Positions 1 through 11,305 of a stretch of DNA of 64,000 nt are shown in pieces. Below the pieces are notes generated by a model that searched no databases, had not been told where the DNA came from, and saw only the letters and a list, made by a program, of their open reading frames with translations. Positions within the stretch are counted from its first letter, which is position 1; the number at the start of each line of letters is the position of its first letter. The position numbers and the translations under genes are program-made. Source of the stretch: Mrakia gelida (lineage: Eukaryota > Basidiomycota > Tremellomycetes > Cystofilobasidiales > Mrakiaceae); NCBI GenBank assembly GCA_024345305.1, contig BRON01000002.1:2666001-2730000 (forward strand). Reading direction: 5' to 3'.

Positions 1-1710
1 CCTCTCTCAGGTCAGCTCAAGCTCAAGAACGCATCCATTCTCGTCGTAGGAGCTGGAGGACTAGGCTGTCCTGTGATCCAGTATCTCGCTGCTGCAGGAG
101 TCGGTAAGTTTCCCATCCCCTTCGCTCTCTGCTTGAGCTTCGTCGAGCTCACCTCGGTCTCGTCCTCCTCGCTCCCGTCTTCGTTCTCTTTCTCGCAGGT
201 CACATCGGCATCGTCGACCACGACACCGTAGAACTCTCCAACCTTCATCGTCAGATCCTTCACACGGAAGCTCGCATTGGCTGGTTCAAAGTCGACTCTG
301 CAAAAGCTGCAGTCCAAGCGTTCGTTCTGCTTCGCTCTTCTTCTTTCCCCTTCCCCTCCTCGTCGCGTCGCTGACCCCTTCTTCTTCTTTCTCTCTCTCT
401 CTCTTCGCCTCGTGCAGCACCAACACCTCCATCCGAATCACCGCCCACCCCGTCGCTCTCACTCCCTCCGTCGCTCTCTCTCTCTTCGCTCCTTACTCCC
501 TCATCGTCGACTGCACCGACACTCCCCTCACTCGCTACCTCATCTCCGACGCGTGCGTCCTCCTCAGCAAGACTCTCGTCTCAGGAGCAGCACTGGGCTT
601 CAACGGACAGGTCGCGGTGTACAACTTTGGCGAGGACGGACCTTGCTACAGATGTGTTTGGCCGAAGGTCGCGAAGGGAAGAGCGAGAGCTGGGACGTGT
701 GCGGATGAGGGAGTGATTGGAGGAGTGACGGGTGTGGTGGGGACGTTGATGGCTTTGGAGGCGTTGAAGATCATTACTGGACTACTCGGTGAGTTGTTCT
801 TCGCCTCGGACTTGGCGATCTCGTCGATGAGGGAGTCGAGAAAAGAGCGCGTCGCGTCTGACCTTTCTTCACCTGCTCTTCCTCTGTTCAGATCCCCTCA
901 CCCATCCCCCCACCCTCCTCATCTTCTCCGCTCTCAACTCACCTCCCTTCCGGTCCATCAAACTCCGTAAGCGTCGTCCGACGTGTCGCTCCTGCGGTGA
1001 TCCTTCGGCAGCAGCTCCCTCGTCGACCGTCGCGTCGAGCTCGACCTCTCCTCCAGCCGAAGGGGAAGGGAAGATCCTCGATCTGGATACGGAGGACTAT
1101 GTGACGTTCTGTGGAGGACCTTCGGTGGACTGGGCTGCTGAGGGAATGGTAGAAGGGACCGGCGGACTGAGACGCGCTGGAGTCAAGGTTCGTTCGACGG
1201 TCAGCTTCCTCACGCGACTCTTCCTTCGACTGAGCTGACTCCCTCTCCGTCTTCTCGTGTGTGCCAGGATCTCGAACGAGCGATCTCGTCCAGCTCGATA
1301 CCACCGCTGATCATCGACGTTCGATCTCCCGAGGAGTTCTCCATCGTTTCGCTTCCCAACTCCCAGAGTGCGTCTTACCTGCCCTCTTCGGCTTCCTCTC
1401 TCTTTCCGAGCTGACTCTGACTCTTCTCCGTCCTTCAGACATCCCTCTCCGATCCTTCCTCTCCTCTCCGACCTCTCACATCCCCTCGTCCTCTTCTTCA
1501 TCCGACTCCCCTCCTCCGCCCGTCTACTTCCTCTGCCGACGCGGAAACGACAGCCAGGACGCTGCTCGAGCTCTTCAGGAGGCTCTCGAGTCTTCCGAGG
1601 TAGATGTGAAGGCGTTCGGAGCTTTGGAGATCGTGGACGTGAAGGGCGGAATCGTCGCGTGGGGGAGGGACGTGCAGGGAGGAGAGGCTTTGGGATGGCC
1701 TCTTTATTGA
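1..1710 (+). CDS. UBA4: Adenylyltransferase and sulfurtransferase Uba4/MOCS3, 5' part missing
   Basis: This enzyme activates the ubiquitin-like sulfur carrier Urm1 (and MoaD-type proteins) by adenylation, then transfers sulfur to it. It acts in cytosolic tRNA 2-thiolation, protein urmylation and molybdopterin synthesis. Seen in the exons: the ATP-binding glycine loop [10 protein letters not shown] near the window start; [13 protein letters not shown]; a zinc-type CYRC pair with a later CRSC; the catalytic-Cys region [11 protein letters not shown]; and a C-terminal rhodanese domain with [10 protein letters not shown] and the persulfide loop LCRRGNDSQ. The gene is split by short introns with CTGAC branch sites and ends at the TGA after GWPLY. 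The first codons lie outside the window. The joined E1-like plus rhodanese architecture is diagnostic for Uba4/MOCS3 against other E1-like enzymes. Confidence 0.93.
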
Positions 1711-1971
1711 TGCAGCTTCTGCTATTTTCCATCCGTTTCCCGACTCCTCCTCGTGATGACAGGATCTCGAACGCGAACAAAACTTCTCTGAACATGAACT
1801 CTCGAAGGAAGGCCAGGCCAGCGCGACTCTGCGCGCGAGCTTCGACCTCTTCGTTTCCCTCCCTTCCTCCCCTCGTCCTCCCTTTCAACACCCACCCACG
1901 ACCCTTCCAACCCTCCCCACCTCTTTCCCTTCCCCTTCCTGGGCTTCTGCCCCTTCTCCTCTCTCCCAATC

Positions 1972-3711
1972 ATGTCTCGCCTCGACCCCTTCCTCCACCT
2001 CTCCTACCCTGTAGCTCCCTCCAAAGTCGACTCCTCCCCTTCCTCCTCCTCCTCGTCTCAAACATTCGTCAAAGGACCTTTGGATGTTGCCTTCATCTTC
2101 AGCTCCTTCCTCGCCTTCGTCGTCCTCCGAGAAGTGTTCATGCGCTTCTTCTTCGCCCCCATCGCTCGTCGTTACGTTGCAGACGCTGGAGGAGGACGAA
2201 CCAAGGCTGAGAAGGGAGCGGCTGCTTCTTCAGTCGGGGAGAGGGAGATGCGAGTGAGGAACAAGGCAGCAGTCAGGTTCGCAGAGCAGGGGTGGAGCTT
2301 CCTCTACTACGTTATATACTGGTCGTTCGGAATGGTGAGCTCCCCTCTCATATCTCTCTTCGGGCTGTGTGATGTTTTTGACGGGTTTGGAAGGGGAAGG
2401 AAGGGAAGGGGAGGAGGAAGGACAGGCACGAGCTCCTCGAGCGAGCTCTCCTTCTCGAGCTTCCATTCGCTGTAGAACGCTAACCTCCTTTGCCATTCAT
2501 GCGTTTCCTTCACAGCACATCTTCCTCTCCTCACCCTCGTATAGACCAGGACACTGGATCCCCTTCGACTTCCCTGCCATCTGGTCAGCCTACCCTCAAC
2601 TCGCCATCTCAGGACCTCAGAAGTTCTACTACCTCACCCAGTTCGTTCCTCCTCTCCTCACTTTCCCTCCTCCTCCCTCCTCGTCCACACCTCTCCTAGG
2701 GCGCAAAGACGAGTCTCAAACCCACCCTCGAACGAGAAAACGCTCACCCTTAGCTCGTGTTTGTCCTTCACCGCAGGCTCGCGTTCTGGTTCCATCAGCT
2801 CGTCACGCTCAACGTCGAAGCTCGCAGGAAGGACCACTGGCAGATGTTCTCCCATCACATCATCACCATCGGACTCGTCGTAGGATCCTACCTCTGCAAC
2901 GTTACTGGCATTGGGTGAGTCTCTCTTCCACCTTCTTTCTTGCCTTCCTCTCCCTACTCTCCCTCAAACCCAAATCAACGCAGTTCGAGGGAGGAAGGAA
3001 ACCCGAGCTCAACCAAACCCAAACTCCAAACTGACCTCTCCCCTCCTCCCCTCCCTCTCCGCCCTCGCTCGCCAGAACCGTCGTCCTAGTCCTGATGGAT
3101 TTCGGAGACATCCTCCTCGCTCAAGCCAAGATGATGAAGTACCTCGAGTTCCCTCAGATCATCACCGACTCGATGTTCGGACTCTTCCTCGTCTCGTGGC
3201 TCGTCACTCGACAGATCGGGCTTCTGCTCGTTACGATCAACGTTTACGACGAGTCCCCGAAGCATATCTCGCTGGACGAGCCGGAGATTTACCCTTTGGG
3301 ACCTTATGATGTGGTGAGTCTTGGGTTTCTTTCGTTCGTTCGTGGTTGAGGCCGGAGCGAGGGTCAAGTCGCGTCGCGAACGTCCCTTTCCCTTTCCCTC
3401 TCCTCGCTAACTCCTCCTATTCCCTCCCTCCCTCCCTTTCTCTATTGCAGCACTACTCCCGCACCGCCTGGATTGGATTCTGGGCCTCGCTCGGACTCCT
3501 CTGGATCATCATCTGCATCTGGTTCGCCATGATCTGTCGAGTCGCCTTCAAGGTCATCGTTGGATCGGGAGCGGAGGACGTTCGTTCGGACGACGAGGCA
3601 GAGGAGGGGGACAGTGTTGAGGAAGAGGAGGAGGAGGAGGAGGAGACGGAGGTGGTGAGATCGCCGGTGGAGGTTACTGGGGAGAAGAAGGAGGTTAGGA
3701 AGCGGAAGTAA
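1972..3711 (+). CDS. LAG1: Ceramide synthase, TLC domain (LAG1/LAC1 family)
   Basis: This is a multi-spanning ER membrane enzyme that N-acylates sphingoid bases with acyl-CoA to make ceramide. The start is the first ATG of a frame that runs into several hydrophobic segments. The conserved Lag motif is plain: FWFHQLVTLN, then MFSHHIITIGL with the catalytic His pair, then VLMDFGDILLAQAKMMKYL, spread over several exons. A final membrane span (WIGFWASLGLLWIIICIW) is followed by a Glu-rich cytosolic tail with a run of about nine acidic residues and a basic C-terminus (VRKRK), which may serve as ER retrieval signal and phosphorylation target. LAG1 and LAC1 paralogues cannot be told apart from sequence alone. 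Confidence 0.92.
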
Positions 3712-5270
3712 GGGAAGGGAGGACGACGCGAGCGTTTTTTAGATCTGGGATCAGTGTAGGGGAACGGGGGTGGTTGGCTTGAGTTGGTTCGCTTTTTTCT
3801 TTCTTTGGCTTTTCTTACACAGCTGGCTATATGGACTTTTGATTTGTTGGTGGTGGGCTGTCTGCGACGGAGTTCGAACGGCGGGACTCGCGAGCTCGCC
3901 AACTCACCCCTCTTCTCTCTCTCTCTTTCAACCACTTCCCGCTCTTTCCTCCTTCCTCTCCGTCTCCCACAGATCAGCCGCCTCATCATCTAACTCTCCC
4001 TTCTCCTCTCTCTCTCTTCCTTCTCTCGCTCTTCCCTCTTCAAACGAAACGACGGCCGGCTCTCGCTCCACTCCTTCTCTTCTCGCCATCTCCTACCGTT
4101 CAAGCTCAACCAGTCCCCTCCTTTCCTTTCCGTCCTTTCCATCCAGCGTCTCTTATAGCGACGCGCTTTGGATCTGGGGACGGTTTGGGTCGGTTCTGGT
4201 GACCTGGAAGGGTGGCGATAGTTGGAAGACAGCGAGCGAGCTCAACCGACCTTCCCTTCCTTTCCTCTGTTCCTCTCTTCTTTTTGTCCTCTCTTTCGTG
4301 CCTCTTTATCTCTCCGACCGTGAAGTGGATACCCTAGGCGAGTGATACCAGTGCTCCTCTGGCTTCGCTCGCTCCTGGTTGCTCACTCACGCACGGAGGG
4401 AGGGAGGGACGCGTCAGCTCGACGGCAGTCTTCTCGCTTTCCCATCCCGTCCTTCCTCTTTGTCTTCTTCTCTTTCCCTTTTAACTTTCTCTTCTTCGTC
4501 TTTCCTCTTCCTTCGCATCTTCGTCTCTTCTTCCTCTCACCTCCTCCCAAACCCACGGAGCTGACGTTTTTGTGAAGAGCCGGTCGGACGGGCCATCTTT
4601 TGAGCGTCCTTCTCCCCCTCACGAGATGTTCTTCTTGAATCTCTCCTCTCGAGCGGCATCAGAAGTACAGTGGCCGAGCACGACCCTAAGCATTCAGCTC
4701 TCTCTTTCTCTCGCTTCTCCCAGCGCGCGTCTCGTCTTCAATTCCACCGTTTCCCTCATTCTCTTTGGGTCACTTTGAGCTCTCCCTTCTTCCCTTCCGT
4801 CTTCATCCTTCCGAGCTCTTGACATCTCTGTCCGAAATGCAGGAGCTAAGTAGGCGATGGACGGATAGGAAGTCGGGTTGGGCTTCGGGTGACGGACGCG
4901 TCGGCTCTTCTTGCTTTTAACTTCCTCTCTTCTTCACGGACGCACCTTCACAGAGCTCATCTCTCCTCTGATCGGAGCGTTTCCTCTGGCGCGGGGCCCT
5001 CTACTCCAGAGAGCACTGAGCCAGAGGACGGCCTCTTAGAAGTCAAGCAACCGAAAGCGAAGTTGAAGCGACGCGTTCATTTCCCTCCTTCTTCACTTCC
5101 ATTTCGGTTTGAAGCTGACCTCTCTTCCTTGCAACCCAGCACCACTCTCTCAGCATGAAGCTGAGAGATCTGTGGCGGAGAGCAAGGAATTGACTGTCGG
5201 TTCGGAGCAGATCTGAAAGTCCGACGCGTCTCCTCTCTTCTTTGCCCGTCCATCCGCCCATTCAGCCGTT

Positions 5271-5412
5271 CTCCCAGCTCTAATCGGTAGAGCGTCAGAC
5301 TCTTACCAAAGATCTGAGGGTGAGTTAGCCAGGGTTCGTTTGGATTCCCTCCCTTCAACGGGAGGTGACTCACCTCAAGATAGTGAATTCTATCTGAAGG
5401 TTGGGGGTTCGG
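5271..5412 (+). pseudogene. Decayed tRNA-Lys(CUU) copy with intron
   Basis: The D-arm and anticodon part (TAATCGGTAGAGCGTCAGAC, then TCTTA) matches the intact tRNA at 6754 almost base for base. After an insert of about 86 nt the second half resumes with ATCTGAAGGTTGGGGGTTCG. The 5' acceptor strand does not match, and the 3' side of the T-arm and acceptor is gone: GGATGGACG follows instead of the C-run and GTCGGGC. It cannot fold as a tRNA, so it is a relic of a duplication about 1.5 kb apart. The two introns keep similar length and share TTAGCCAGG but have otherwise diverged. Confidence 0.8.
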
Positions 5413-5482
5413 GATGGACGATGATTCTTGCTTCCGCTACTTGATACTGCTCGATCAGACGTGCGATTCAAACTTGTTCGAG

Positions 5483-6222
5483 TTTTTGACCCGCCTGCTT
5501 TCAACTCGACTTCGCGAGCTCAGCTCTTCAACTCGCCTCGCCTCTCTTCTAACTTCTCCACTCAACATCATCAAATCAAGATCTACTATGCGCACAGACA
5601 GGAAGATACGTGCATGCACACACAAAGATGTATGCGTGCGAGTAGAAGAAGAAGCAGCAGCGCGTCTCACCAGACTCGTTCATGTTTTTGACCCGCCTCG
5701 CTCACCTCTTTTTGACTCGACTCGCTCTGAGACTTTTTGACCCGACTTGCGTTCGCTCCTCTTTTTGACCCGACTCGGCTCAGCTCACCTTCATCCCCTC
5801 TCCTCTCCCATCCCCTTGATTCGAATTTTTGCCCCGACTTGCTCCTCCCATCTTTTCACTTCAACTCCTTCAGCTTCCCACTCGAAATTTTGAACTCAAC
5901 TTTCTCTCGATCAAAATTTCATCCAAGCTCAACTTTTTGACCCGACTCCTCTCCTCGACTCTCTCTCTGTCTCGATTTTAACCCGCTGAGACTCGACGCG
6001 ATCGACGATTCGCTCCCCCCATCCCTTCTCCTATTCTGGCTCTGCTTTTTGAGTCGGCTCATGTTCTTGACCCCACGCTCTAGTTTATAGGGGGAAGTGT
6101 AACGGTACTCCTCTTGACTCCAGTTTTTGACCGCACTTGACTTTTTGACCCGACTCGCTTTCCTCTCCTCTCCTCCCATCTCTCCTCTCCTCGCTGCTCG
6201 CCTTTTTGATCCAACTTGCCTT
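5483..6222. repeat. Field of degenerate TTTTTGACCCGACTCG repeats
   Basis: About a dozen copies of a 16-18 bp element, consensus CTTTTTGACCCGACTCGC, sit on the + strand at irregular spacing of about 20-200 bp. Copies start near 5483, 5684, 5708, 5733, 5762, 5826, 5934, 6046, 6124, 6142 and 6203. Variants include TTTTTGACTCGACTCG and TTTTTGATCCAACTTG, so the array is old or degenerate. One reverse-oriented relative (GCGGGTCAAAAAC) lies near 7345. It is not a perfect tandem satellite and not a CRISPR, because spacers vary widely in length and have no common boundary. Function unknown. Confidence 0.75.
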
Positions 6223-6753
6223 TGTCTACCTTCTCAACCTGACTAGCTCCCACCTTCAGTCCTGCCTTCACTCTACCAGATCTGGCACAGAGAGCCAAAG
6301 AAGCATAGAATAGTGAGATCCGGTCGTCCGACGTCGACGCGTTTATCATCTTCTTCCTCCGTGCTTTGTGGCCGGTCAGGCTGTTCTTCTCGCTTCGAGC
6401 GGGCAGTGAAGCTCACTGAAGTATGTCTCCACTTCCCATGACAACGTCAGCCCATTTCCTACTCCTCCTTTCTCCCTCAGTGCGCGAAGGCAGCGACGCG
6501 TCCTTCACACCCTCTTCGTCCTTCTCTCATTCACCCACCCTTTCCTTCGGATCTTCCCTCTCCTTCAGAGCTTGCCTCAGCTCTCCCGATGATGCCTCTG
6601 ACTTGCAATCGAAGCGAAAGTCAAAGAGGGAAGAACTGACCTCACTCAATGGACGCGTCGTCGCTTCCTTCGTCGTTCTGACTGGACCCACTCTCAAACC
6701 TCGTTTCCTCGCCGCCGCAACTACTCATGAACTTTGAATCACTGACATCCAAG

Positions 6754-6911
6754 GCCCGGCTAGCTCAATCGGTAGAGCGTCAGACTCTTATTATAAGGGT
6801 TCTGTATCAATCATTAGCCAGGTCTTGACTGATCAATCTCAAGGTTGATACAGTTTCCTACGATAGTTCAATTCTATCTGAAGGTTGGGGGTTCGACCCC
6901 CCCGTCGGGCT
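6754..6911 (+). tRNA. tRNA-Lys(CUU) with an 85-nt intron
   Basis: All arms can be drawn: acceptor GCCCGGC (6754-6760) pairs with GTCGGGC (6904-6910); D-arm GCTC/GAGC; anticodon stem TCAGA/TCTGA; loop CTCTTA|A with anticodon CTT at 6787-6789; T-arm GGGGG-TTCGACC-CCCCC; discriminator T at 6911. The intron occupies 6791-6875, directly after position 37 as in canonical nuclear pre-tRNAs. It begins TTATAAGG, and its AAG can pair with the anticodon as usual for the splicing endonuclease substrate. At 85 nt it is long for a tRNA intron. A decayed copy lies at 5271-5412. Confidence 0.88.
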
Positions 6912-7606
6912 AACAGATTCTTTTTGGCATCCCCGACGATCAAACTTTCATTCGGGGAGCAGAAGGAGGGAAGACGGGGGAAGGATGCGTCGCGCGCGGT
7001 CGTTTTCGCTCTTCCAGCTTGCCACGCTCCGAATTTCTACTTTTCTGACCTCACCAGTGGATTCCTACACTCTTTTTACATACGGAGAGACCTCTAGATC
7101 TCACCTCGGAGTGTTGAGACGGTGGTGGAGCGACAGAACGTTGGGCGACGTCGGCGTCTCAGCGTCTGTTTCCCCTCCTTCTCTCCTTCTTCTCCCCGCT
7201 TCTTCCTGTCTCAGTAGGCCGACTCTCTAGACGACGCGTCGCCTGACCGAATGATTCTTCACTTCGTACATGGAGGGACCAGGAGGGATGCGAGTCAACG
7301 TCGAATCGGACTTCGAAACGAAACGCGCCAAAAATCGAGGAAGCGGGTCAAAAACTTGAGCGAAGGGGTCGAAATGGAGGAGACGCGCGCTTCGAGCAGC
7401 TCGCCGACCTGTCTGCCCTTTCGCGCTGACTCTTCGCCTAAGTGGCTTTTCTCTAGCTATAGATTCGGCGAGAAAGTTTCGCAGATTTGACTCCCGTTCT
7501 CGCTTACTTCCTGCGTTTTGAGGAGTCGTCGCGAGGTGATTGAAGGAAAAGCACGCATCTATATATCGAAGCTCGTTTCGCTTTCTGCCTATTCCATTTC
7601 AGATAT

Positions 7607-10600
7607 CTAGAAGTCGTCATTCCCCTCAATCTCGCTGAAGAGAAGCATGAGCTCTGGGGACGAAAGAAGTGCGGAAAAAGACGGAGAGGTCAGGTTCGTT
7701 CGACTCTGCGCCAAGGGGAGCAAGACAACGACGCGACGAACCGTGGAAGAAAACGATTCCCTCGATGTGAGTGTCGAACCTGAGCCACTCGTCGACCTGA
7801 AGAAAAGGACGAAGTCCGGTTGGCAAGGGACGGGAAGAGACAAAGGCAAGGTGGGAGGGAAAGAGGAGGAAGAGGAGGGGAAGACGAACAGTGTGAGTGT
7901 TGGCGAAGGCGCCGAGTCTCTTAGGAGCGAATCGGTAGATCGAGCGCGAGCTGAGAGACGAGAAAGCAGGACCATGAGTCAGTGGTCGAGAGATAAGGGA
8001 GAGAAAGAGGAGAACGGAAGACGTACAGGTTCCACTGAACGAGCAAAGGAGAAGAGAGGAACGCGTGTCAGCTTCGGAGTTGATCTTCTCGCCGATGAGA
8101 AGACGAAGAGAGGGAGATAGAGTGCATGAGAGAACGTACGTAGTGAGCCGTATCGCTTGGAAAGAGGGGGGCAAACGCATAGTCAGTACACGCGCGCGTC
8201 GTCTTTCGCTTTTCAACGACGAGAACTCACGTGTTTCCTGAAGATCCGGTGCGAAAGGGGACGAAGAAATTTTCAGCGAGGAGGCTTTCCGCTCACTTGA
8301 AGAGAAAGTGCGAACCTGACTCACCAGTCATAGCAGAAGGAGCGAGAACCATCTCGTCTCCCTCCCCGGACGCGAACGCTCGTCGAGCCGCCCACCCGAA
8401 CACTTCCCACGCCTTTCCTTTTCCGAAGGGAGTCTGAGGAGCGACCTCCAAAGGCAGCGAGTTTCCAGAGGTCGAGACCTTGATAGTTCCTGCCGATGTT
8501 CCCTCGGGAGTGTAGAGAACGGACGAGTTGTGAGCGACGAGGGTGAGGTTGAACTTGGCGGCGAAGGGAAGGATGGGAGCGGTGTAGATGGAGAGGACGG
8601 ATTCGGCTGAAAGGTCAAAGATGGGAGAGGAGAGTCAGAATGAGACGCGTGAGGGAGGGAAGGAAGTGGAATAAGGGAGCGAAAGGGACGAACGCGTTTG
8701 CGAGACTGGGAAAGGCGAAGAAGACAGCGGTCAGCGAGCGAACGAGACGGCGATAACACGTTTCTGTTGGACTCACAATCGATTCGGCTGTTAAAAGTGG
8801 CCAGCGCAGACTCGGGAAGAGCGTTCTGCACGAGGAATAACGAGGTCAGCTTCGGCGTCGCTCGACATCTCCTCGTCTCTCGACCAAGAAAACAAGGACC
8901 CGATAACTCACCACCTTGTGTCCTCCAGAGAAGAGAGTGACAGCCTTGGAAGTCCTAACGAGGAACTCTCCGACGAACCTTCCTGAAGCAGCAGCGTAGG
9001 AAGCGGCGAGCGAGTCGAGACTCTTCTGAGTGAGCTTTCCCTTGAGGCCGTTCGAGATCCACTCGGGCACGAGGGAGGGTTTCCCGTGCTCCGCGACACA
9101 CTGAAGGTATCCGAAGATGGGGGAGGAAGGAGAGAGGGTGGGAGGGAAGAGGTTGGCGTCCCTGAAAGAAGGAAGGCAGAGGAAAGACGACGCGTCAGTT
9201 TTCGAAGAGCGGAAACGCGACGAGAACGAGAGTAGGGAACGGACGAACTCGATGGCACCAACAATCCTGGCGAGAACACCGATAGAGGTGAAAGGAGTGG
9301 GAGTTGAACTAAACGAGGCGAAGTAAGAGGGACGCGTCAGTTCGAAGTCGAGGTCGAGAACGACGGCGATGGGGGCGAGAGGAGGACGAGGACAATGAAA
9401 GCGAGAAGTTCCAACTCACGAGTGACCACCAGCCGTCTCGACCGAGATCGTAGGCGAGACTCCTCCCTTCTCTCCAATCCCGGGAAGCACGAAGGTCTTT
9501 CCATACTCCTTCGAAACAGCGTTTCCTCCCTCATCGATCAAAAGCGCAACTCCGTGCTTCCCATATCTCTCGGCAAGGAGAGGAGCGATCGACGAAGCTC
9601 CTTGAGGTCCTCCAATCTCCTCGTCAAAGCCGAAGGCGAAGACTGCGAGAGAAACGTCCGAGAGGATCAGCTTCGAGACTCGCGTTCAGGCAAGCCATGC
9701 GACGACGAACAAAAAGCGACGACTCACTGATGGTCCTCTTGCTCTCCCAGTCGTTCGAGAGGAGGTGCTCCATACCAGAGAGGATGGCGATGACCGAGTT
9801 CTTGCAGTCGACGGACCCACGACCCCAAACGATGCCGTCCTTGAACGTTCCGGCGAAGGGAGGGTACGACCAACGATCAAGGGAGGTTCGAGCAGGAACA
9901 ACGTCTTGGCTACAAGTCAACGGATGAGAGGGAGTCAGAAATGGCAGGAGAAAGCACCACGAGAGCTCAGGATACGTACTGGCCAGCTGAGAGTGAGAGA
10001 GAGCAAAAGGAAGAGCGAGGAGTTCAGTCTCGAGCGGCGACGCGAGAAGACGTGCAGAGGAAGAAAACCCACTGAGAACGAGAGGTTTGAGACCAGGGGT
10101 GGTTCCTTCGAGAGTGAAGATGAGTCCGAATCGGTTCTAGACGAGGGAAGAAGACGATCAGCTTATCGAGCTCGCAGGAGGAGAGCGAAACGAAGGACGT
10201 CGAGAACCCACAGGCTTCTCGAGCTTCATCTTCGCGTGACTGTTCAAGCGCGAGGATAATCAGGTCAGTGCCAGAAGAGGAAGGAGCAGAAGACGGTGGG
10301 GATATCGAACTCACACCAAGGGGAACTGCTGAACGAGGTACTCGTGCCAGGCGATGAAGGGAGTCCACCTCTCGTCGAAGTCAGGTCCGTCGACGGGACT
10401 GTTTCGCATGTCGTCGAACTACAAGACGAAGGAAGCAAACGAAGATCAGCTATATGTATTCTCCTACCTCTCCGAGCATCGAGGATTGCACTCACAGTCT
10501 CCGTAGGCAGCCTGATCGCACCCAAGAACCTCTCGAGCTGTATCGACTTGTACTCCTCGCTGAAGAAGACGTCGCTTCGTCCCAGCTCGCTATCCTCGAT

Positions 10601-10876
10601 GGGAGTCTTGGATGGCTGAACGCAGCCTGGTCCTCCTTGGATTCCAGCGAAGGAGATGGTGGGGTCAGAGGAGGTGAAGGACGGGAGATGGGAGAAGAGA
10701 AGGAAGACGGCAAGAGAGGAGAGAGCGAGGAGTCGAGGGAGGGTGATCAGGTTTGAGCGTTTCCTCTGGGTCGATGGGGAGGACGACGAAGGGAGGAGAG
10801 GCTCTTTGGAGGCTGAGAGGATGGTGCTGGACTCGGACTTCTCGAGGAAGGATGGGGATGAGGTTGAGGAGGACAT
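7607..10876 (-). CDS. CPS1: Vacuolar carboxypeptidase S (Gly-X carboxypeptidase), M20 metallopeptidase
   Basis: This zinc exopeptidase releases C-terminal residues from Gly-X peptides in the vacuole lumen. The N-terminus is Ser-rich and cytosolic, followed by one signal-anchor (LLALSSLAVFLLFSHLPSF), as in yeast Cps1. Dinuclear zinc motifs are present once spliced: TGHQDVVPA, GRGSVDCKN, FGFDEEIGG, ETAGGHSSTP and GNTDTAHYWN. The protein ends HELMLLFSEIEGNDDF. The gene is cut by many introns and uses exceptionally small exons: 7 nt at 9980-9986 (supplies TGH of the HQD motif), 7 nt at 8231-8237, 16 nt at 8140-8155 and 8 nt at 8027-8034. Without these four the zinc motifs are lost, so a simple gene finder will truncate or misjoin the gene. 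Each small exon has GT and AG at its flanks and keeps the frame; I worked out the joins by hand. Confidence 0.9.
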
Positions 10877-11305
10877 GTTGGGAGAAGGAAGGGAGTTCGA
10901 GTTGGTCGAGCTGAAGGAAAGAGCGGCAAAAGGTCAGCTTCGAGCATTCGGACGACGCCGTGTTTGTCGAGAGGAACGAAGCGAGGAGGAAAGACTCACG
11001 TTGAGCGTTGTCCAAAGCGAGAGAAGATGGGATGCATTCGACTGTGAGGGTTGGAGGAGAGAAGAGGTCCGACGGCGAATCAAGGAAATCGGAGGGAAGC
11101 TCGACTTTCGGCGACGGCCGTCGAGGGCTGAAGACACATCTAGATTGAGCAGATCTGTAGGGACAAGCGATAGATCTGAACAAGGGAGGACATGATAGAG
11201 TCAGATCCGACCTCTTCTCGTCTTTCTAGACCCCGAAGAAAGAAGTAGGAGGAAGACGAACCTCATCCAATCTGACCCTCCCTTCAACTCGACTCGACGT
11301 CAACC

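Larger units (their letters stand above)
3712..7606. other. Gene-poor 3.9-kb interval
   Basis: No frame in this interval codes for a recognisable protein. The open frames are short, pyrimidine-rich and lack the splice pattern of the flanking genes. It holds a decayed tRNA-Lys copy near 5.3 kb, a field of short degenerate repeats from about 5.48 to 6.22 kb, and an intact intron-containing tRNA-Lys at 6.75-6.91 kb. At least six copies of the palindrome GACGCGTC are seen (4408, 4895, 5223, 6495, 6652, 7233). A non-coding RNA cannot be excluded. Confidence 0.6.

Noticed and set aside
1097..1969. A 290-codon antisense frame across the UBA4 3' end
   Set aside because: It is Arg/Gly-rich low complexity and runs through UBA4 exons and introns.
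3770..4345. A membrane protein read from hydrophobic codons near 3.8 kb
   Set aside because: The hydrophobic start is a T-rich 3' flank, the rest is Ser/Pro/Leu low complexity, and there are no introns or homology signals.
5483..6222. CRISPR array
   Set aside because: The repeats are degenerate, spacers vary about tenfold in length, no cas genes are present, and the genome is eukaryotic.
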